Positions 8,711 through 18,647 of a stretch of DNA of 47,002 bases are shown here, piece by piece. The notes under the pieces were generated by a model. The model saw nothing but the letters and a program-made list of their open reading frames with translations, was not told where the DNA came from and searched no databases. Position 1 is the first letter of the stretch; each line of letters starts with the position of its first letter. A program made the position numbers and the translations under genes. The DNA comes from an uncultured Lachnospiraceae bacterium. Lineage in GTDB: Bacteria; Bacillota; Clostridia; Lachnospirales; Lachnospiraceae. The stretch is from contig CANRGP010000005.1 of NCBI GenBank assembly GCA_947630085.1, positions 1 to 47,002 of the forward strand, given 5' to 3'.

Positions 8711-9835
8711 TTATTCCGGCCCGTTCAAATATGTGATGTCTGTTTCCACAGGGAGGTCATAGTAGGAGGGCTGTGTAAAGGCGCCCCCGGAGGGAAGACG
8801 GACGGCGCAGACCCGGCGGTTGGAGGCCGCGGAGAAGTAGTAGGTGCGGCTTTCCGCGCAGATCACACTGATCCCCAGGGTCTGTTCGTACAGCTCCGCA
8901 TCGGACGACAGCTTCAGGATCCCGTCCGGAACGTCTACGCATGAAAATGTGTGGAACATCCGCATGACGCCCTCAGGCTCATTCCGCCCTTTTACGGCGT
9001 AGTTTTTGAACATGGCCAGGCGTACAAAGCGGGAGGGCGAGGAGTAGTCCCCGGGAAGGCCGAACCCCCCGCCCTGGCAGTCCCCGAACGGGGGCATTTC
9101 CAGTCCGAGAATATTCTGTGGCTGAGAACGAAGATTGGATACGGATATGTAATTGCGCAGATTGTTCATGTGCCACGGGTACCCCGGACTGTTGGTCATG
9201 ACGCCCACGCTGTTTTTGTAGATGTGAAGTCCGTCAGCGTCCGGTTCCAGGATAACCGATCTGCCCCTGGTGTCCGTGAACAGGTAGTGGACCGCGGGCG
9301 TCTCGCTGTCTCCCGGATGATCCGCCAGGACGATCGATTCCATGATGGGAACGATCTCTTCCGTGTCCGCGCACTGCCCCAGAAGATACCCGGGAAGCAG
9401 GCAGGGGTGGATCCGGATCCGGGCGTCCTCCGGAGCAGGATCCGGCTGGCCGGGATGGAACCCGGGACCCGAAAGGGACAGCGCCGTCTCGCCGGAAGAG
9501 AGACCGGTCCGGACGGCGGAGTCCGGATAGTGAAGAACGGCGCAGCACAGCCCCAGCTCATTGACTCCGTCGAAGAGAAAAGGAAACGCCGGATCCTTTA
9601 CCGTCATGCCAAGACAGGAAAAGCGGGAGACCGCGTAAAAAACCGTGCTGCCCTGCGTTTCCAGGCGGATGCGGAAGCGGCGGGGCAGCGCGGCGATCCG
9701 GAACCCGCTCAGATTGCCCGCGTGGTTGTAGGTACGGCCCAGCAGATGGGAGCCGCTTAAGGTGTCCCAGGTGAAGCAGCTGCACCCGTAGGAGGCGAGA
9801 GGGGACAGGTGAGAAAGGTTGGCAGAAGGGTCCAT
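8711..9835 (-). CDS. Choloylglycine hydrolase / linear amide C-N hydrolase family protein
   Basis: Ntn-hydrolase of the bile salt hydrolase/penicillin V acylase family, about 374 residues (usual about 320-340). The frame starts at ATG 9841, but AAGGAG abuts that codon, while ATG 9835 has a 6-nt spacer and is chosen. The putative nucleophile is Cys18 (GCSCFTWDT), 16 residues before the conserved Arg34 of LLGRTYN, the same spacing as in BSH. A 17-residue propeptide would have to be removed. Other family marks are GVNELGL, VMTNSPGYPWHMNNLRNY and GDYSSPSRFVR. The Asp usually found three residues after the Arg is Asn37 here, so the substrate may differ from bile salts. Substrate unproven. Confidence 0.85.
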   Translation of the reverse strand: MDPSANLSHLSPLASYGCSCFTWDTLSGSHLLGRTYNHAGNLSGFRIAALPRRFRIRLETQGSTVFYAVSRFSCLGMTVKDPAFPFLFDGVNELGLCCAVLHYPDSAVRTGLSSGETALSLSGPGFHPGQPDPAPEDARIRIHPCLLPGYLLGQCADTEEIVPIMESIVLADHPGDSETPAVHYLFTDTRGRSVILEPDADGLHIYKNSVGVMTNSPGYPWHMNNLRNYISVSNLRSQPQNILGLEMPPFGDCQGGGFGLPGDYSSPSRFVRLAMFKNYAVKGRNEPEGVMRMFHTFSCVDVPDGILKLSSDAELYEQTLGISVICAESRTYYFSAASNRRVCAVRLPSGGAFTQPSYYDLPVETDITYLNGPE

Positions 9836-9916
9836 GGGCATCTCCTTTCCGGAATCCCGGAAGTTCTACCATAATTATATTTGCAGTCCGGCCATTTATG
9901 CGCGGGCTTCGGCCAT

Positions 9917-9942
9917 AAGAAAAGAGCCCCCGAGGGGGCTCT
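9917..9942 (-). terminator. Rho-independent terminator of argG
   Basis: Perfect 9-bp stem AGAGCCCCC/GGGGGCTCT with a 2-nt loop. On the minus strand it is followed by TTTTCTT, just past the argG stop. Strong intrinsic terminator. Confidence 0.9.
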
Positions 9943-9954
9943 AGCCGGGAGATA

Positions 9955-11181
<1,227 letters not shown>

Positions 11182-11219
11182 ATCCATATCCTCCTGAATC
11201 CAGATTTCCTGTAGCAACG

Positions 11220-11233
11220 CTCATAAATATACA
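11220..11233 (-). promoter_or_regulatory. Candidate ARG box (ArgR operator) at argG
   Basis: Minus-strand TGTATATTTATGAG overlaps the argG -10 box. It differs by two bases from the 14-mer over the argC -10 and fits about 10 of 14 positions of the ARG-box core TGAATWWWWATTCA. ArgR control is inferred. Confidence 0.45.
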
Positions 11234-11254
11234 ACATTTTCCGGAGAAATGCAA
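11226..11254 (-). promoter_or_regulatory. argG promoter
   Basis: On the minus strand TTGCAT (11254-11249) and TATATT (11231-11226) are separated by 17 bp. This matches sigma-A spacing and is very similar to the argC promoter across the gap. Confidence 0.7.
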
Positions 11255-11356
11255 GCAGAAAATAAAAATACCATATAAATTCCTGCGTCGGGATTGCGGC
11301 GGTTTGAGCGGACAGAGCGCTCAGAGGGGCCCGGAGAGGGAAAAACAAAAAAATGA

Positions 11357-11385
11357 TTGCATATTATGCTTTGATAATGTATAAT
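11357..11385 (+). promoter_or_regulatory. argC operon promoter
   Basis: TTGCAT (11357-11362) and a perfect TATAAT (11380-11385) with a 17-bp spacer. The argC start is at 11540, giving a leader of roughly 150 nt. I see no clear T-box, riboswitch or attenuator in that leader. The remainder of the 358-bp argG-argC gap holds only this promoter, the argG promoter and the two operator-like motifs. Confidence 0.75.
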
Positions 11386-11391
11386 TATGAA
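11378..11391 (+). promoter_or_regulatory. Candidate ARG box (ArgR operator) at argC
   Basis: TGTATAATTATGAA matches 11 of 14 positions of the ARG-box core TGAATWWWWATTCA and covers the -10 box, where a bound repressor would block RNA polymerase. A near-identical motif lies over the argG -10. Confidence 0.5.
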
Positions 11392-11539
11392 AATGTTCCC
11401 GGCAAAGGGAGATAACGGGGCGCACGGCGGCCCGCCGGACGCGAAAAAAATGCGGAAAGGGGCTTCCCATTCCGGCGGAAAGTTATTATAATGAATAGCG
11501 CCAACAAAACAAAGGGCCAGATGAACGGAGGATACTGCA

Positions 11540-12580
11540 ATGATAAAGGCGGGAATTATCGGTGCGACCGGATACGCGGGCGCGGAGCTGGTGCGGCTGC
11601 TTTTGCAGCGGGAGGATGTCCAGATCGTATGGTACGGTTCCAAAAGCTATGTCGGAGAGGACTTTTCATATATTTACAGAAATGTGGCTCATCTGACGAA
11701 CGAGACCTGCAGGGATGACGATATGGCCGGACTTGCGGATCTGGCGGACGTGATCTTTACGGCTACCCCGCAGGGATTCTGCGCTTCCCAGATGACGGAG
11801 GAGATCCTTCAGAAGGCCAGAGTCATAGATCTGAGCGCCGACTTCCGGTTCAAGGATGCGGACGTATACGAGAAATGGTATCAGATCCCGCATCCTGCGC
11901 CCCGGTTTCTTCCCGAGGCGGTTTACGGTCTGCCGGAGATCAACCGGGACAGGATACGGGGAGCCAGGCTCATCGCGAATCCGGGCTGTTATCCGACCTG
12001 CGCGTTCCTGACGCTCTACCCCATGGTCCGGGAGAAGCTCATCGACACGGATACCATTATCATAGACGCTAAATCGGGCACCTCCGGGGCCGGCCGGAGC
12101 GCCAAGGTCCCGAGCCTTTACTGCGAGGTCAACGAGAGCATGAAGCCGTACGGAGTAGCCACTCACAGGCACACGCCGGAAATTGAAGAACAGCTTTCCT
12201 ATGCAGCGGGCAGACCGGTGACGATCAGCTTTACGCCGCACCTGGTACCCATGAACCGGGGGATCCTGGTGACCGCTTATGCGTCTCTTACGGGGCCGGT
12301 GACGGCGGAAGAGGTGAAGGCCGCTTATGATAAATATTATGCGGACGAATATTTTGTCCGCGTGATGAAGCCGGGGCTCGTTCCCCAGACGCGGTGGGTC
12401 GAGGGGAGCAATTTCGCCGACATCGCGTTCCAGATCGACGAGCGGACCAACCGCCTGGTGATGATGGGGTCGATCGATAATATGGTAAAGGGTGCGGCCG
12501 GACAGGCTGTACAGAATATGAATCTTATGTTCGGGCTTCCGGAGAATACGGGTCTTAAACAGATCCCGGTATTTCCGTAA
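11540..12580 (+). CDS. argC: N-acetyl-gamma-glutamyl-phosphate reductase
   Basis: NADPH-dependent third step of ornithine/arginine synthesis. 346 residues. N-terminal GIIGATGYAGAELVRLL is the Rossmann dinucleotide fold. Cys150 in NPGCYPT is the catalytic nucleophile, and HRHTPEIEEQL carries the family's His region. ATG 11540 has GGAGG about 9 nt upstream. It is the first gene of the argC-GNAT-FakA_C-like-argJ-argB-argD run, with spacings of about 15-150 nt and an ATGA overlap at its end. Confidence 0.97.
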   Translation: MIKAGIIGATGYAGAELVRLLLQREDVQIVWYGSKSYVGEDFSYIYRNVAHLTNETCRDDDMAGLADLADVIFTATPQGFCASQMTEEILQKARVIDLSADFRFKDADVYEKWYQIPHPAPRFLPEAVYGLPEINRDRIRGARLIANPGCYPTCAFLTLYPMVREKLIDTDTIIIDAKSGTSGAGRSAKVPSLYCEVNESMKPYGVATHRHTPEIEEQLSYAAGRPVTISFTPHLVPMNRGILVTAYASLTGPVTAEEVKAAYDKYYADEYFVRVMKPGLVPQTRWVEGSNFADIAFQIDERTNRLVMMGSIDNMVKGAAGQAVQNMNLMFGLPENTGLKQIPVFP

Positions 12581-12630
12581 ACGGGCCGGAAACGAACGGT
12601 GCGGGGACAGAGAAAGTTGAGGGGCAGGAT

Positions 12631-13095
12631 ATGCCGGGAACCATGAGCATCATCATCCGGGAGATGACGATGGAGGATTATGACAAGGTATACGCACTCT
12701 GGACAGGGATTTCGGGCTTCGGCATCCGCAGCATCGACGATTCCCGGGAGGGTGTGGAGCGCTTCATCCGGCGCAATCCGACGACCAGCGTGGTGGCGGA
12801 GCAGAACGGACGGATCGTAGGCGCGATCATGTGCGGACACGATGGAAGGACGGCCTGCTTTTACCATGTATGCGTGGAGAAAAGCTACCGCAAACACGGC
12901 GTGGGCTATAAGATGGTCCGCTACGCCCTGCGGGCGCTCCGCGAGGAAGGGATCAGCAAGGTGACGCTGATCGCGTTTAAAAAGAACGAGGTGGGCAACC
13001 TGTTTTGGCGCTCTCTGGGCTGGACCGAGCGGGAGGACGTAAATGTGTACGACCTGATCCTGAATGAAGAGAACATCACAAAATTTGTGGAATAA
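12631..13095 (+). CDS. GNAT family N-acetyltransferase in the arginine operon
   Basis: 154 residues with a single GNAT fold. AGAIMCGHDGR and FYHVCVEKSYRKHGVGYKMV carry the acetyl-CoA binding motif A (R/Q-x-x-G-x-G/A type), and FWRSLGWTERED is motif B. ATG 12631 has GAGGGG 6 nt upstream; ATG 12643 is a weaker alternative. Its place between argC and argJ suggests acetylation linked to arginine synthesis, possibly a short N-acetylglutamate synthase that primes the acetyl cycle, since ArgJ needs initial acetylglutamate. A RimI/YpeA-like acetyltransferase of other substrate is also possible. Confidence 0.85.
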   Translation: MPGTMSIIIREMTMEDYDKVYALWTGISGFGIRSIDDSREGVERFIRRNPTTSVVAEQNGRIVGAIMCGHDGRTACFYHVCVEKSYRKHGVGYKMVRYALRALREEGISKVTLIAFKKNEVGNLFWRSLGWTEREDVNVYDLILNEENITKFVE

Positions 13096-13115
13096 TTCAA
13101 AAGGAGGATTTGACT

Positions 13116-13367
13116 ATGCTGGAATTCCGGTATGACACGCAGCTTTTAATTGAAGGAAACGATCTCGATGAGGATGTGATCAGCGACTATTTTACGGAGC
13201 ATTTTCAGGGCGACTGTCTGCTGGCCGTAGGCGACGAGGAGCTGATCAAGATCCATTTTCATACCAATGAGCCCTGGAAGGTTCTGGAATACTGCTCCAC
13301 TCTGGGCGAGATCTATGATATCGTGATCGAGGATATGGACCGCCAGGCGCGGGGACTGAAGGGCTGA
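13116..13367 (+). CDS. Small protein resembling the C-terminal end of the FakA/DAK-like kinase
   Basis: 83 residues. AAGGAGG at 13101-13107 sits 8 nt before ATG 13116, which is preferred to the TTG at 13110. The stretch GDCLLAVGDEELIKIHFHTN then PWKVLEYCSTLGEIYDI resembles the end of the YloV/FakA fatty-acid kinase C-terminal domain, with its D-x-L-V-K-x-H-x-H-T-N signature. The kinase and DhaL parts are absent. It is not an obvious fragment: the frame is clean, the SD is strong, and it sits between the GNAT and argJ genes at operon spacing. Role unknown. A DegV/FakB protein is encoded separately at 29422. Confidence 0.7.
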   Translation: MLEFRYDTQLLIEGNDLDEDVISDYFTEHFQGDCLLAVGDEELIKIHFHTNEPWKVLEYCSTLGEIYDIVIEDMDRQARGLKG

Positions 13368-13380
13368 GAAGGAGAGAACG

Positions 13381-14613
13381 ATGACGGAACTGAAGTACAT
13401 AGACGGCGGCGTGACGGCCGCCAAGGGCTTCCGGTCGGCGGCCGCCGCGGCGGGAATCAAATATAAGGACCGGACGGATATGGCCCTGATCTGCAGCGAG
13501 AAGCCCTGTGCTGCGGCGGGCACATTTACCACGAACATCGTGAAGGCGGCTCCGGTCAAATGGGACCAGGAGATCGTAAACCACGCGCCCGCGGCCCAGG
13601 CGGTGGTCATCAACGCGGGCATCGCCAATGCCTGCACCGGCGAGGAGGGCTACGGCTACTGTAAGGCCACGGCCGACGCGGCGGCCCGGATCCTGGGCGT
13701 AGCGCCGGACGCGGTCCTGGTGGCCTCCACCGGCGTTATCGGGATGCAGCTGCCCATCGACCGGATCGTGAACGGCGTAAAGATGATGGCGCCGGAGCTT
13801 GACGGCAGCATCGCGGCCGGAACGGCTTCCGCGAAGGCGATCATGACCACCGACACGAAAAAGAAGGAGGCCGCGGTTCAGGTGGAGATCGGCGGAGCGG
13901 TCGTGACCGTAGGCGGGATGTGCAAGGGCTCCGGCATGATCCACCCCAATATGTGCACGATGCTGAGCTTTGTGACTACCGACGCGGCCATCTCCAGGGA
14001 GCTGCTGCAGGCGGCTCTCAGCGAGGACGTACAGGATACCTACAACATGATCTCCGTGGACGGAGACACCTCCACCAACGACACGGTCCTTCTGCTGGCC
14101 AACGGCCTGGCGGGCAATGTGCCGATCACGGAGAAGGGGCCGGATTATGAGGCGTTTAAGGCGGCCCTTCACTATGTCAATGAAACCCTGGCGAAGAAGA
14201 TCGCCGGCGACGGCGAGGGCTGCACGGCTCTCTTCGAGGTGAAGGTCATTGGAGCCGAGACGAAGGCCCAGGCGGTGACGCTTGCCAAGTCGGTGATCAC
14301 GTCGAACCTGACCAAGGCCGCCATTTTCGGCCACGACGCGAACTGGGGCCGCATCCTCTGCGCCATGGGATATTCCGGCGCGCAGTTCGACCCGGAGAAG
14401 GTGGATCTTTTCTTTGAGAGCGCCGCCGGGCGTCTTCAGATCATCGAAAACGGCGTCGCGGCGGACTACAGCGAGGAGGAGGCCACGAAGATCCTCTCCG
14501 AGCCGGAGGTGACCGCCATTGCCGATATCAAGATGGGAAACGCGGCCGCGACGGCATGGGGATGCGACCTGACCTTCGATTATGTGAAGATCAACGCCGA
14601 TTACCGCTCATAG
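13381..14613 (+). CDS. argJ: Bifunctional glutamate N-acetyltransferase / amino-acid acetyltransferase
   Basis: Transfers acetyl from N-acetylornithine to glutamate, closing the cyclic acetyl pathway, and may also use acetyl-CoA. 410 residues, normal length. KAIMTTDTKKKEA holds the self-cleavage site, with Thr156 as the predicted new N-terminal nucleophile of the beta chain. GGMCKGSGMIHPNM and DGDTSTNDTV are family hallmarks. ATG 13381 has GGAG about 8 nt upstream. The presence of argJ rather than argE indicates the recycling route. Confidence 0.97.
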   Translation: MTELKYIDGGVTAAKGFRSAAAAAGIKYKDRTDMALICSEKPCAAAGTFTTNIVKAAPVKWDQEIVNHAPAAQAVVINAGIANACTGEEGYGYCKATADAAARILGVAPDAVLVASTGVIGMQLPIDRIVNGVKMMAPELDGSIAAGTASAKAIMTTDTKKKEAAVQVEIGGAVVTVGGMCKGSGMIHPNMCTMLSFVTTDAAISRELLQAALSEDVQDTYNMISVDGDTSTNDTVLLLANGLAGNVPITEKGPDYEAFKAALHYVNETLAKKIAGDGEGCTALFEVKVIGAETKAQAVTLAKSVITSNLTKAAIFGHDANWGRILCAMGYSGAQFDPEKVDLFFESAAGRLQIIENGVAADYSEEEATKILSEPEVTAIADIKMGNAAATAWGCDLTFDYVKINADYRS

Positions 14614-14766
14614 AAGACCCGCGGGGAGAGCGGACAATGGGATCCCCGCAAAAACGGGCACGTCATAGGACGGCAGAAGGGCATGGGCCGAAGAACCGGC
14701 GGATCGATGAAAGATTCCCGCTTTCGGCGCCGCCCGGAAGCCGATATGGAAATAGGAGAGAACAAA

Positions 14767-15690
14767 ATGGATTTGGATCAGAACATCATGCAGAAAGCCG
14801 CGGTTCTCGTCGAAGCGCTTCCCTACATCCAGCGCTTCAACCGCAAGATCATCGTCGTCAAATACGGAGGAAGCGCCATGGTCGATGAGGAGCTGAAGCG
14901 CTGCGTCATTCAGGACGTGGTGCTTCTCAAGCTGGTCGGCTTCAAGCCGATCATTGTTCACGGCGGCGGGAAGGAGATCAGCAGGTGGGTGAACAAGGTG
15001 GGGATGGAGCCCCATTTTGTGAACGGTCTTCGGGTGACCGACGAGGCAACGATGGAGATCGCCGAGATGGTGCTGAACAAGGTGAACAAAAGCCTGGTCC
15101 AGCTGGTCAACGAGCTGGGCGTGAAGGCCGTCGGCATCAGCGGGAAGGACGGCATGATGCTGAAGTGCGACAGGAAATACTCCGGCGGCGAGGATATCGG
15201 CTTCGTCGGAGAGATCAGGGAAGTGAACCCGAAGGTGATCTACGATCTGCTGGAAAAGGATTTCCTGCCGATCATCTGCCCCATCGGCTATGACGACAAT
15301 TACCTCAGCTACAACATCAACGCCGACGATGCAGCCTGCGCCATCGCCAAGGCGGTGAAGGCGGAGAAGCTGGCATTCCTGACGGATGTGGAGGGGCTGT
15401 ACCGGGATTTCAGCGACAAGAGCACGCTGATCTCGGAGCTTCTGGTGGACGACGCCCAGAAATTCGTGGACAGCGGCGCCCTGGGCGGCGGTATGCTTCC
15501 CAAGCTGCAGAACTGCGTGGACGCGATCCGGGAGGGCGTGTCCCGGGTGCATATTCTGGACGGAAGGATCCCGCACTGTCTGCTGCTGGAGATCTTTACG
15601 AATAAGGGTATTGGAACCGCCATTCTCAATTCCAAGGAAGAGCGGTATTTCCACCCGGAGGAGAAAACGGAGGGAGGTGCGGCGCAATGA
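14767..15690 (+). CDS. argB: Acetylglutamate kinase
   Basis: Phosphorylates N-acetylglutamate with ATP. 307 residues. The frame is open from 14683, but AGGAG at 14754-14758 points to ATG 14767. VVKYGGSAM and HGGGKEIS bind the phosphates and substrate. The N-terminal helix region ([16 protein letters not shown]) before the kinase core is the extension seen in hexameric, arginine-inhibited enzymes, so feedback inhibition by arginine is predicted, as expected with a cyclic ArgJ pathway. The stop overlaps the argD start (ATGA). Confidence 0.96.
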   Translation: MDLDQNIMQKAAVLVEALPYIQRFNRKIIVVKYGGSAMVDEELKRCVIQDVVLLKLVGFKPIIVHGGGKEISRWVNKVGMEPHFVNGLRVTDEATMEIAEMVLNKVNKSLVQLVNELGVKAVGISGKDGMMLKCDRKYSGGEDIGFVGEIREVNPKVIYDLLEKDFLPIICPIGYDDNYLSYNINADDAACAIAKAVKAEKLAFLTDVEGLYRDFSDKSTLISELLVDDAQKFVDSGALGGGMLPKLQNCVDAIREGVSRVHILDGRIPHCLLLEIFTNKGIGTAILNSKEERYFHPEEKTEGGAAQ

Positions 15691-16883
15691 GCGCATTTGA
15701 CGATACGAAACAGACCATAGAGAAGGCGGAACAGATCCTTTACAAGACCTACAACCGTTTCCCCGTGATCTTCGACCACGGAAAAGGCGTGTTCCTCTAT
15801 GACACGGAAGGAAAAGAATACCTGGATTTCGGCGCGGGCATTGCGGTCTGCGGTCTGGGCTATAACGACCCGGAATACACCGCGGCGCTGGAGAATCAGG
15901 CGGGGAAGCTTCTGCACATTTCCAATCTGTTCTATAACCAGCCGGCCATCGACGCCGGGGAAAAGCTTCTGGCGGCGTCGGGAATGGACCGCGTCTTTTT
16001 CACCAACAGCGGAACGGAGGCCGTAGAGGGAGCGCTTAAGATCGCCAGACGGTATGCGTTCAACCGGGACGGCCGCGGCGGTCATGAGATCATTGCCATG
16101 AATAATTCCTTCCACGGGCGCAGCCTGGGGGCCCTGTCCGTGACGGGGAACGATCACTATCGGGAGCCTTTTGCGCCGCTGCTCCCCGGTGTGCGGTTCG
16201 CCGATTTCAATGATCTGGAAAGCGTGAAGGCCCTGGTGAACGAAAACACCTGCGCGGTCATTATGGAAACGATCCAGGGAGAGGGCGGGATCTATCCGGC
16301 CGACGCGGAATTCTTAAAGGGCGTCCGCGACCTCTGCGATAAGAACGATATGCTGCTGATCCTGGACGAGATCCAGTGCGGGATGGGCCGCAGCGGAGAG
16401 ATGTTTGCCTGGCAGGGGTACGGGGTCAGGCCCGATGTGATGTGCGTCGCCAAGGCTCTTGGCGGAGGCGTACCGATAGGCGCGTTCCTTGCCTGCGGGA
16501 AAGCGGCCACGGCCATGGTGCCGGGAGACCACGGGACCACCTATGGGGGCAATCCCTTTGTCTGCGCCGCTGCCGACAAGGTGCTGGAAATCTTTGAAAA
16601 GAGAAATATTCTGGATCATGTGCGTCAGACGGGCGCGTATCTGTGGAAGAGGCTGGAGGAATTTGCGGCTTCGCATATCTGTGTGGCGGATCACCGCGGA
16701 AAGGGACTGATCCAGGGGCTCCAGTTTACGGTTCCCTCCGCGGATATCATAAGCCGCGCGCTGACAGAGCAGAATCTGATCCTGATCGGCGCCGCGAACA
16801 ATACCGTCCGCTTTGTCCCGCCGCTTGTGGTCACGAACGACGACGTGGACGAGATGATGGAAAAACTGGAGAAAGCACTGTAG
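15687..16883 (+). CDS. argD: Acetylornithine aminotransferase
   Basis: PLP-dependent class III aminotransferase that forms N-acetylornithine. 398 residues. Lys256 in [13 protein letters not shown] is the PLP lysine. [16 protein letters not shown] binds the PLP phosphate, and [14 protein letters not shown] carries the Asp that pairs with the pyridine nitrogen. Start overlaps the argB stop. It is the last recognised arginine gene of the operon, with acetamidase starting 33 nt later and no clear terminator between. Confidence 0.95.
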   Translation: MSAFDDTKQTIEKAEQILYKTYNRFPVIFDHGKGVFLYDTEGKEYLDFGAGIAVCGLGYNDPEYTAALENQAGKLLHISNLFYNQPAIDAGEKLLAASGMDRVFFTNSGTEAVEGALKIARRYAFNRDGRGGHEIIAMNNSFHGRSLGALSVTGNDHYREPFAPLLPGVRFADFNDLESVKALVNENTCAVIMETIQGEGGIYPADAEFLKGVRDLCDKNDMLLILDEIQCGMGRSGEMFAWQGYGVRPDVMCVAKALGGGVPIGAFLACGKAATAMVPGDHGTTYGGNPFVCAAADKVLEIFEKRNILDHVRQTGAYLWKRLEEFAASHICVADHRGKGLIQGLQFTVPSADIISRALTEQNLILIGAANNTVRFVPPLVVTNDDVDEMMEKLEKAL

Positions 16884-16916
16884 ACCTTTTGCCGGCGCGG
16901 GGAAAGGATAAAAAGG

Positions 16917-17879
16917 ATGGCTGAGATTTTGACGATCGCAGGAGACCGGGTATCCGGGATCCTGACGAAGGACGCCGTTCCGGCGGCTGTCTGCCGGGAT
17001 GGGGACACCGTGATCTTTGAGACAAGGGACTGCTATGACGACGCGGTAGTCAGCGAGGAAAGGCCGCTGGGAGAGAAAGAGAACGCGATCGAGAATCCGG
17101 CGACCGGCCCGCTGTATGTGGAAGGAGCCATGCCGGGGGACGTGCTGAAAGCGGAGATCCTGGATATCCGTCTGAGGGACTGGGGAGTAATGCGTTCCTC
17201 GACAATGTGCGGGCTGTTCTGCGGGGATTTTACGGAACGGTCTGCCAGGATCTTTCCTATCCGCGGGGAGGAATGTCCGGAAGGCCCCCGCGGGGAAGCT
17301 CCCGCCGCGGGGCAGTATATCGTGTTTGACGAGAAGATCCGTCTGCCGCTGGATCCTATGATCGGCGTCATCGGGACGGCTCCGGCAGGAGACGGGATAA
17401 CGACCGACACGCCGGGGTCCCACGGGGGAAACATGGACTGCAAGAGGATCGTGAAGGGCTCCGTGCTTTATCTTCCGGTCAATGTGCCGGGAGCGCTGCT
17501 GTCCGTGGGGGATCTCCACGGACTGATGGGAGACGGAGAGGTTTTCATCTGCGGCCTGGAGACGGGAGGACGGGTAACGGTGCGCGTGACCGTTGTGAAG
17601 GGCGGTGCGGCGCACATGATCCCCACCCCGTTCCTGAACTGCCGCGGAAGGGTCATGACGATCCAATCCGCCGCCGATCTGGACGAGGCGGGGGAAACGG
17701 CGGCCCGGGCCATGAAAGAGTTTGTGAAGCGGGCGCTTCAAAAGGACGATCTGGCGGCCGGGATGCTCATGTCGCTGCTTTCCGATATGGCGGTGTGCCA
17801 GGTGGTGGATCCGCTGAAGACCGTGCGTGTGGAATTTCCCCTGGCGGTTTTAGAGTCCCACGGATACCGGCTTCCCTGA
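16917..17879 (+). CDS. Acetamidase/formamidase family protein
   Basis: 320 residues, the usual length of the FmdA/AmdA family that hydrolyses short amides to ammonia and a carboxylate. Family marks are GPLYVEGAMPGDVLKAEILDI, SHGGNMDCKRI, LYLPVNVPGALLSVGDLHGLM and GDGEVFICGLETGG. The conserved Asp/His of the GD-x-H-G-x-x-GDGE segment are metal or catalytic residues. It starts 33 nt after argD and may be co-transcribed. The last 30 bp overlap the convergent ferredoxin-like gene. Physiological substrate unknown. Confidence 0.9.
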   Translation: MAEILTIAGDRVSGILTKDAVPAAVCRDGDTVIFETRDCYDDAVVSEERPLGEKENAIENPATGPLYVEGAMPGDVLKAEILDIRLRDWGVMRSSTMCGLFCGDFTERSARIFPIRGEECPEGPRGEAPAAGQYIVFDEKIRLPLDPMIGVIGTAPAGDGITTDTPGSHGGNMDCKRIVKGSVLYLPVNVPGALLSVGDLHGLMGDGEVFICGLETGGRVTVRVTVVKGGAAHMIPTPFLNCRGRVMTIQSAADLDEAGETAARAMKEFVKRALQKDDLAAGMLMSLLSDMAVCQVVDPLKTVRVEFPLAVLESHGYRLP

Positions 17880-18485
17880 GAAGGAGACGGGGGCGTCCGG
17901 TATGCTTCCGTCGAGGAAGACGGTGACGATCCGGAGGGGAATATTTTTTCCGCTGGCCTGAAGGGCTCTTTTGACGGCCAGCTCCAGTCCTCCGCAGCAG
18001 GGGACCTCCATGCGGACGACGGTTACGTCGAGAATGTTGTTTTGACGAAGGATCTCCCCGAGCTTTTCACTGTAATCGACCGCGTCCAGCTTGGGGCAGC
18101 CGATCAGCGTGACCCTTCCGGCTATGTATTCCCGGTGGAGCCCGGCATAGGCGTAGGCCGTGCAGTCGGCGGCGATCAGCAGCCTGGCGCCGTCAAAATA
18201 GGACGCGGCAGGAGGGGCAAGCCTGATCTGGACGGGCCAGTTGCGGAGCTTCTTTTTTGCGGCTGCCACCGCGTCCGCGTCATAGGCGTCTGCCTCCCGC
18301 TCCTCAAATGAAATCGCGCCGGCGGGACATTCCGGCAGGCAGTCCCCCAAACCGTCGCAGTAATCGTCGCGGATCAGTTTGGCCTTTCCGTTGACTATGG
18401 CGATGGCGCCTTCATGACAGGCGCCGGCACATATGCCGCAGCCATTGCATTTTTCTTCATCAATTCGGATAATTCTGCGGATCAT
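17850..18485 (-). CDS. 4Fe-4S ferredoxin-type protein with C-terminal domain
   Basis: 211 residues. The frame extends to 18572, but GGAGG about 8 nt before ATG 18485 sets the start at MIRRIIRIDEEKC. The first cluster motif is canonical (CNGCGICAGACH). The second is CDGLGDCLPECP with only three cysteines, the central one being absent. About 150 further residues contain LLIAADCTAYAYAG, GCPKLDAVDYSEKL and MEVPCCGGLELAV, which suggests an extra metal or redox site. Function is not known; probably a cytoplasmic electron carrier or sensor. Divergent from fchA and overlapping the end of the acetamidase gene by 30 bp. Confidence 0.8.
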   Translation of the reverse strand: MIRRIIRIDEEKCNGCGICAGACHEGAIAIVNGKAKLIRDDYCDGLGDCLPECPAGAISFEEREADAYDADAVAAAKKKLRNWPVQIRLAPPAASYFDGARLLIAADCTAYAYAGLHREYIAGRVTLIGCPKLDAVDYSEKLGEILRQNNILDVTVVRMEVPCCGGLELAVKRALQASGKNIPLRIVTVFLDGSIPDAPVSFSGKPVSVGL

Positions 18486-18647
18486 TGTCTCATACCTCCT
18501 TCTTTTCTTCTTCAAGTGTAGTACATTTCCGGCGAAAAGTACAGAGTCAATATCCCGTCCCGGACTATACATTTTTGCAATAATGTGGTAAGATATTCCA
18601 AAATGCAGTTAAAAATAAGTCAATATTGGGAAAGAGAGGGATACAGT

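Noticed and set aside
16314-17741. 475-codon minus-strand frame
   Set aside because: Antisense to argD and the acetamidase gene, both of which have intact family motifs; no SD or recognisable domain.
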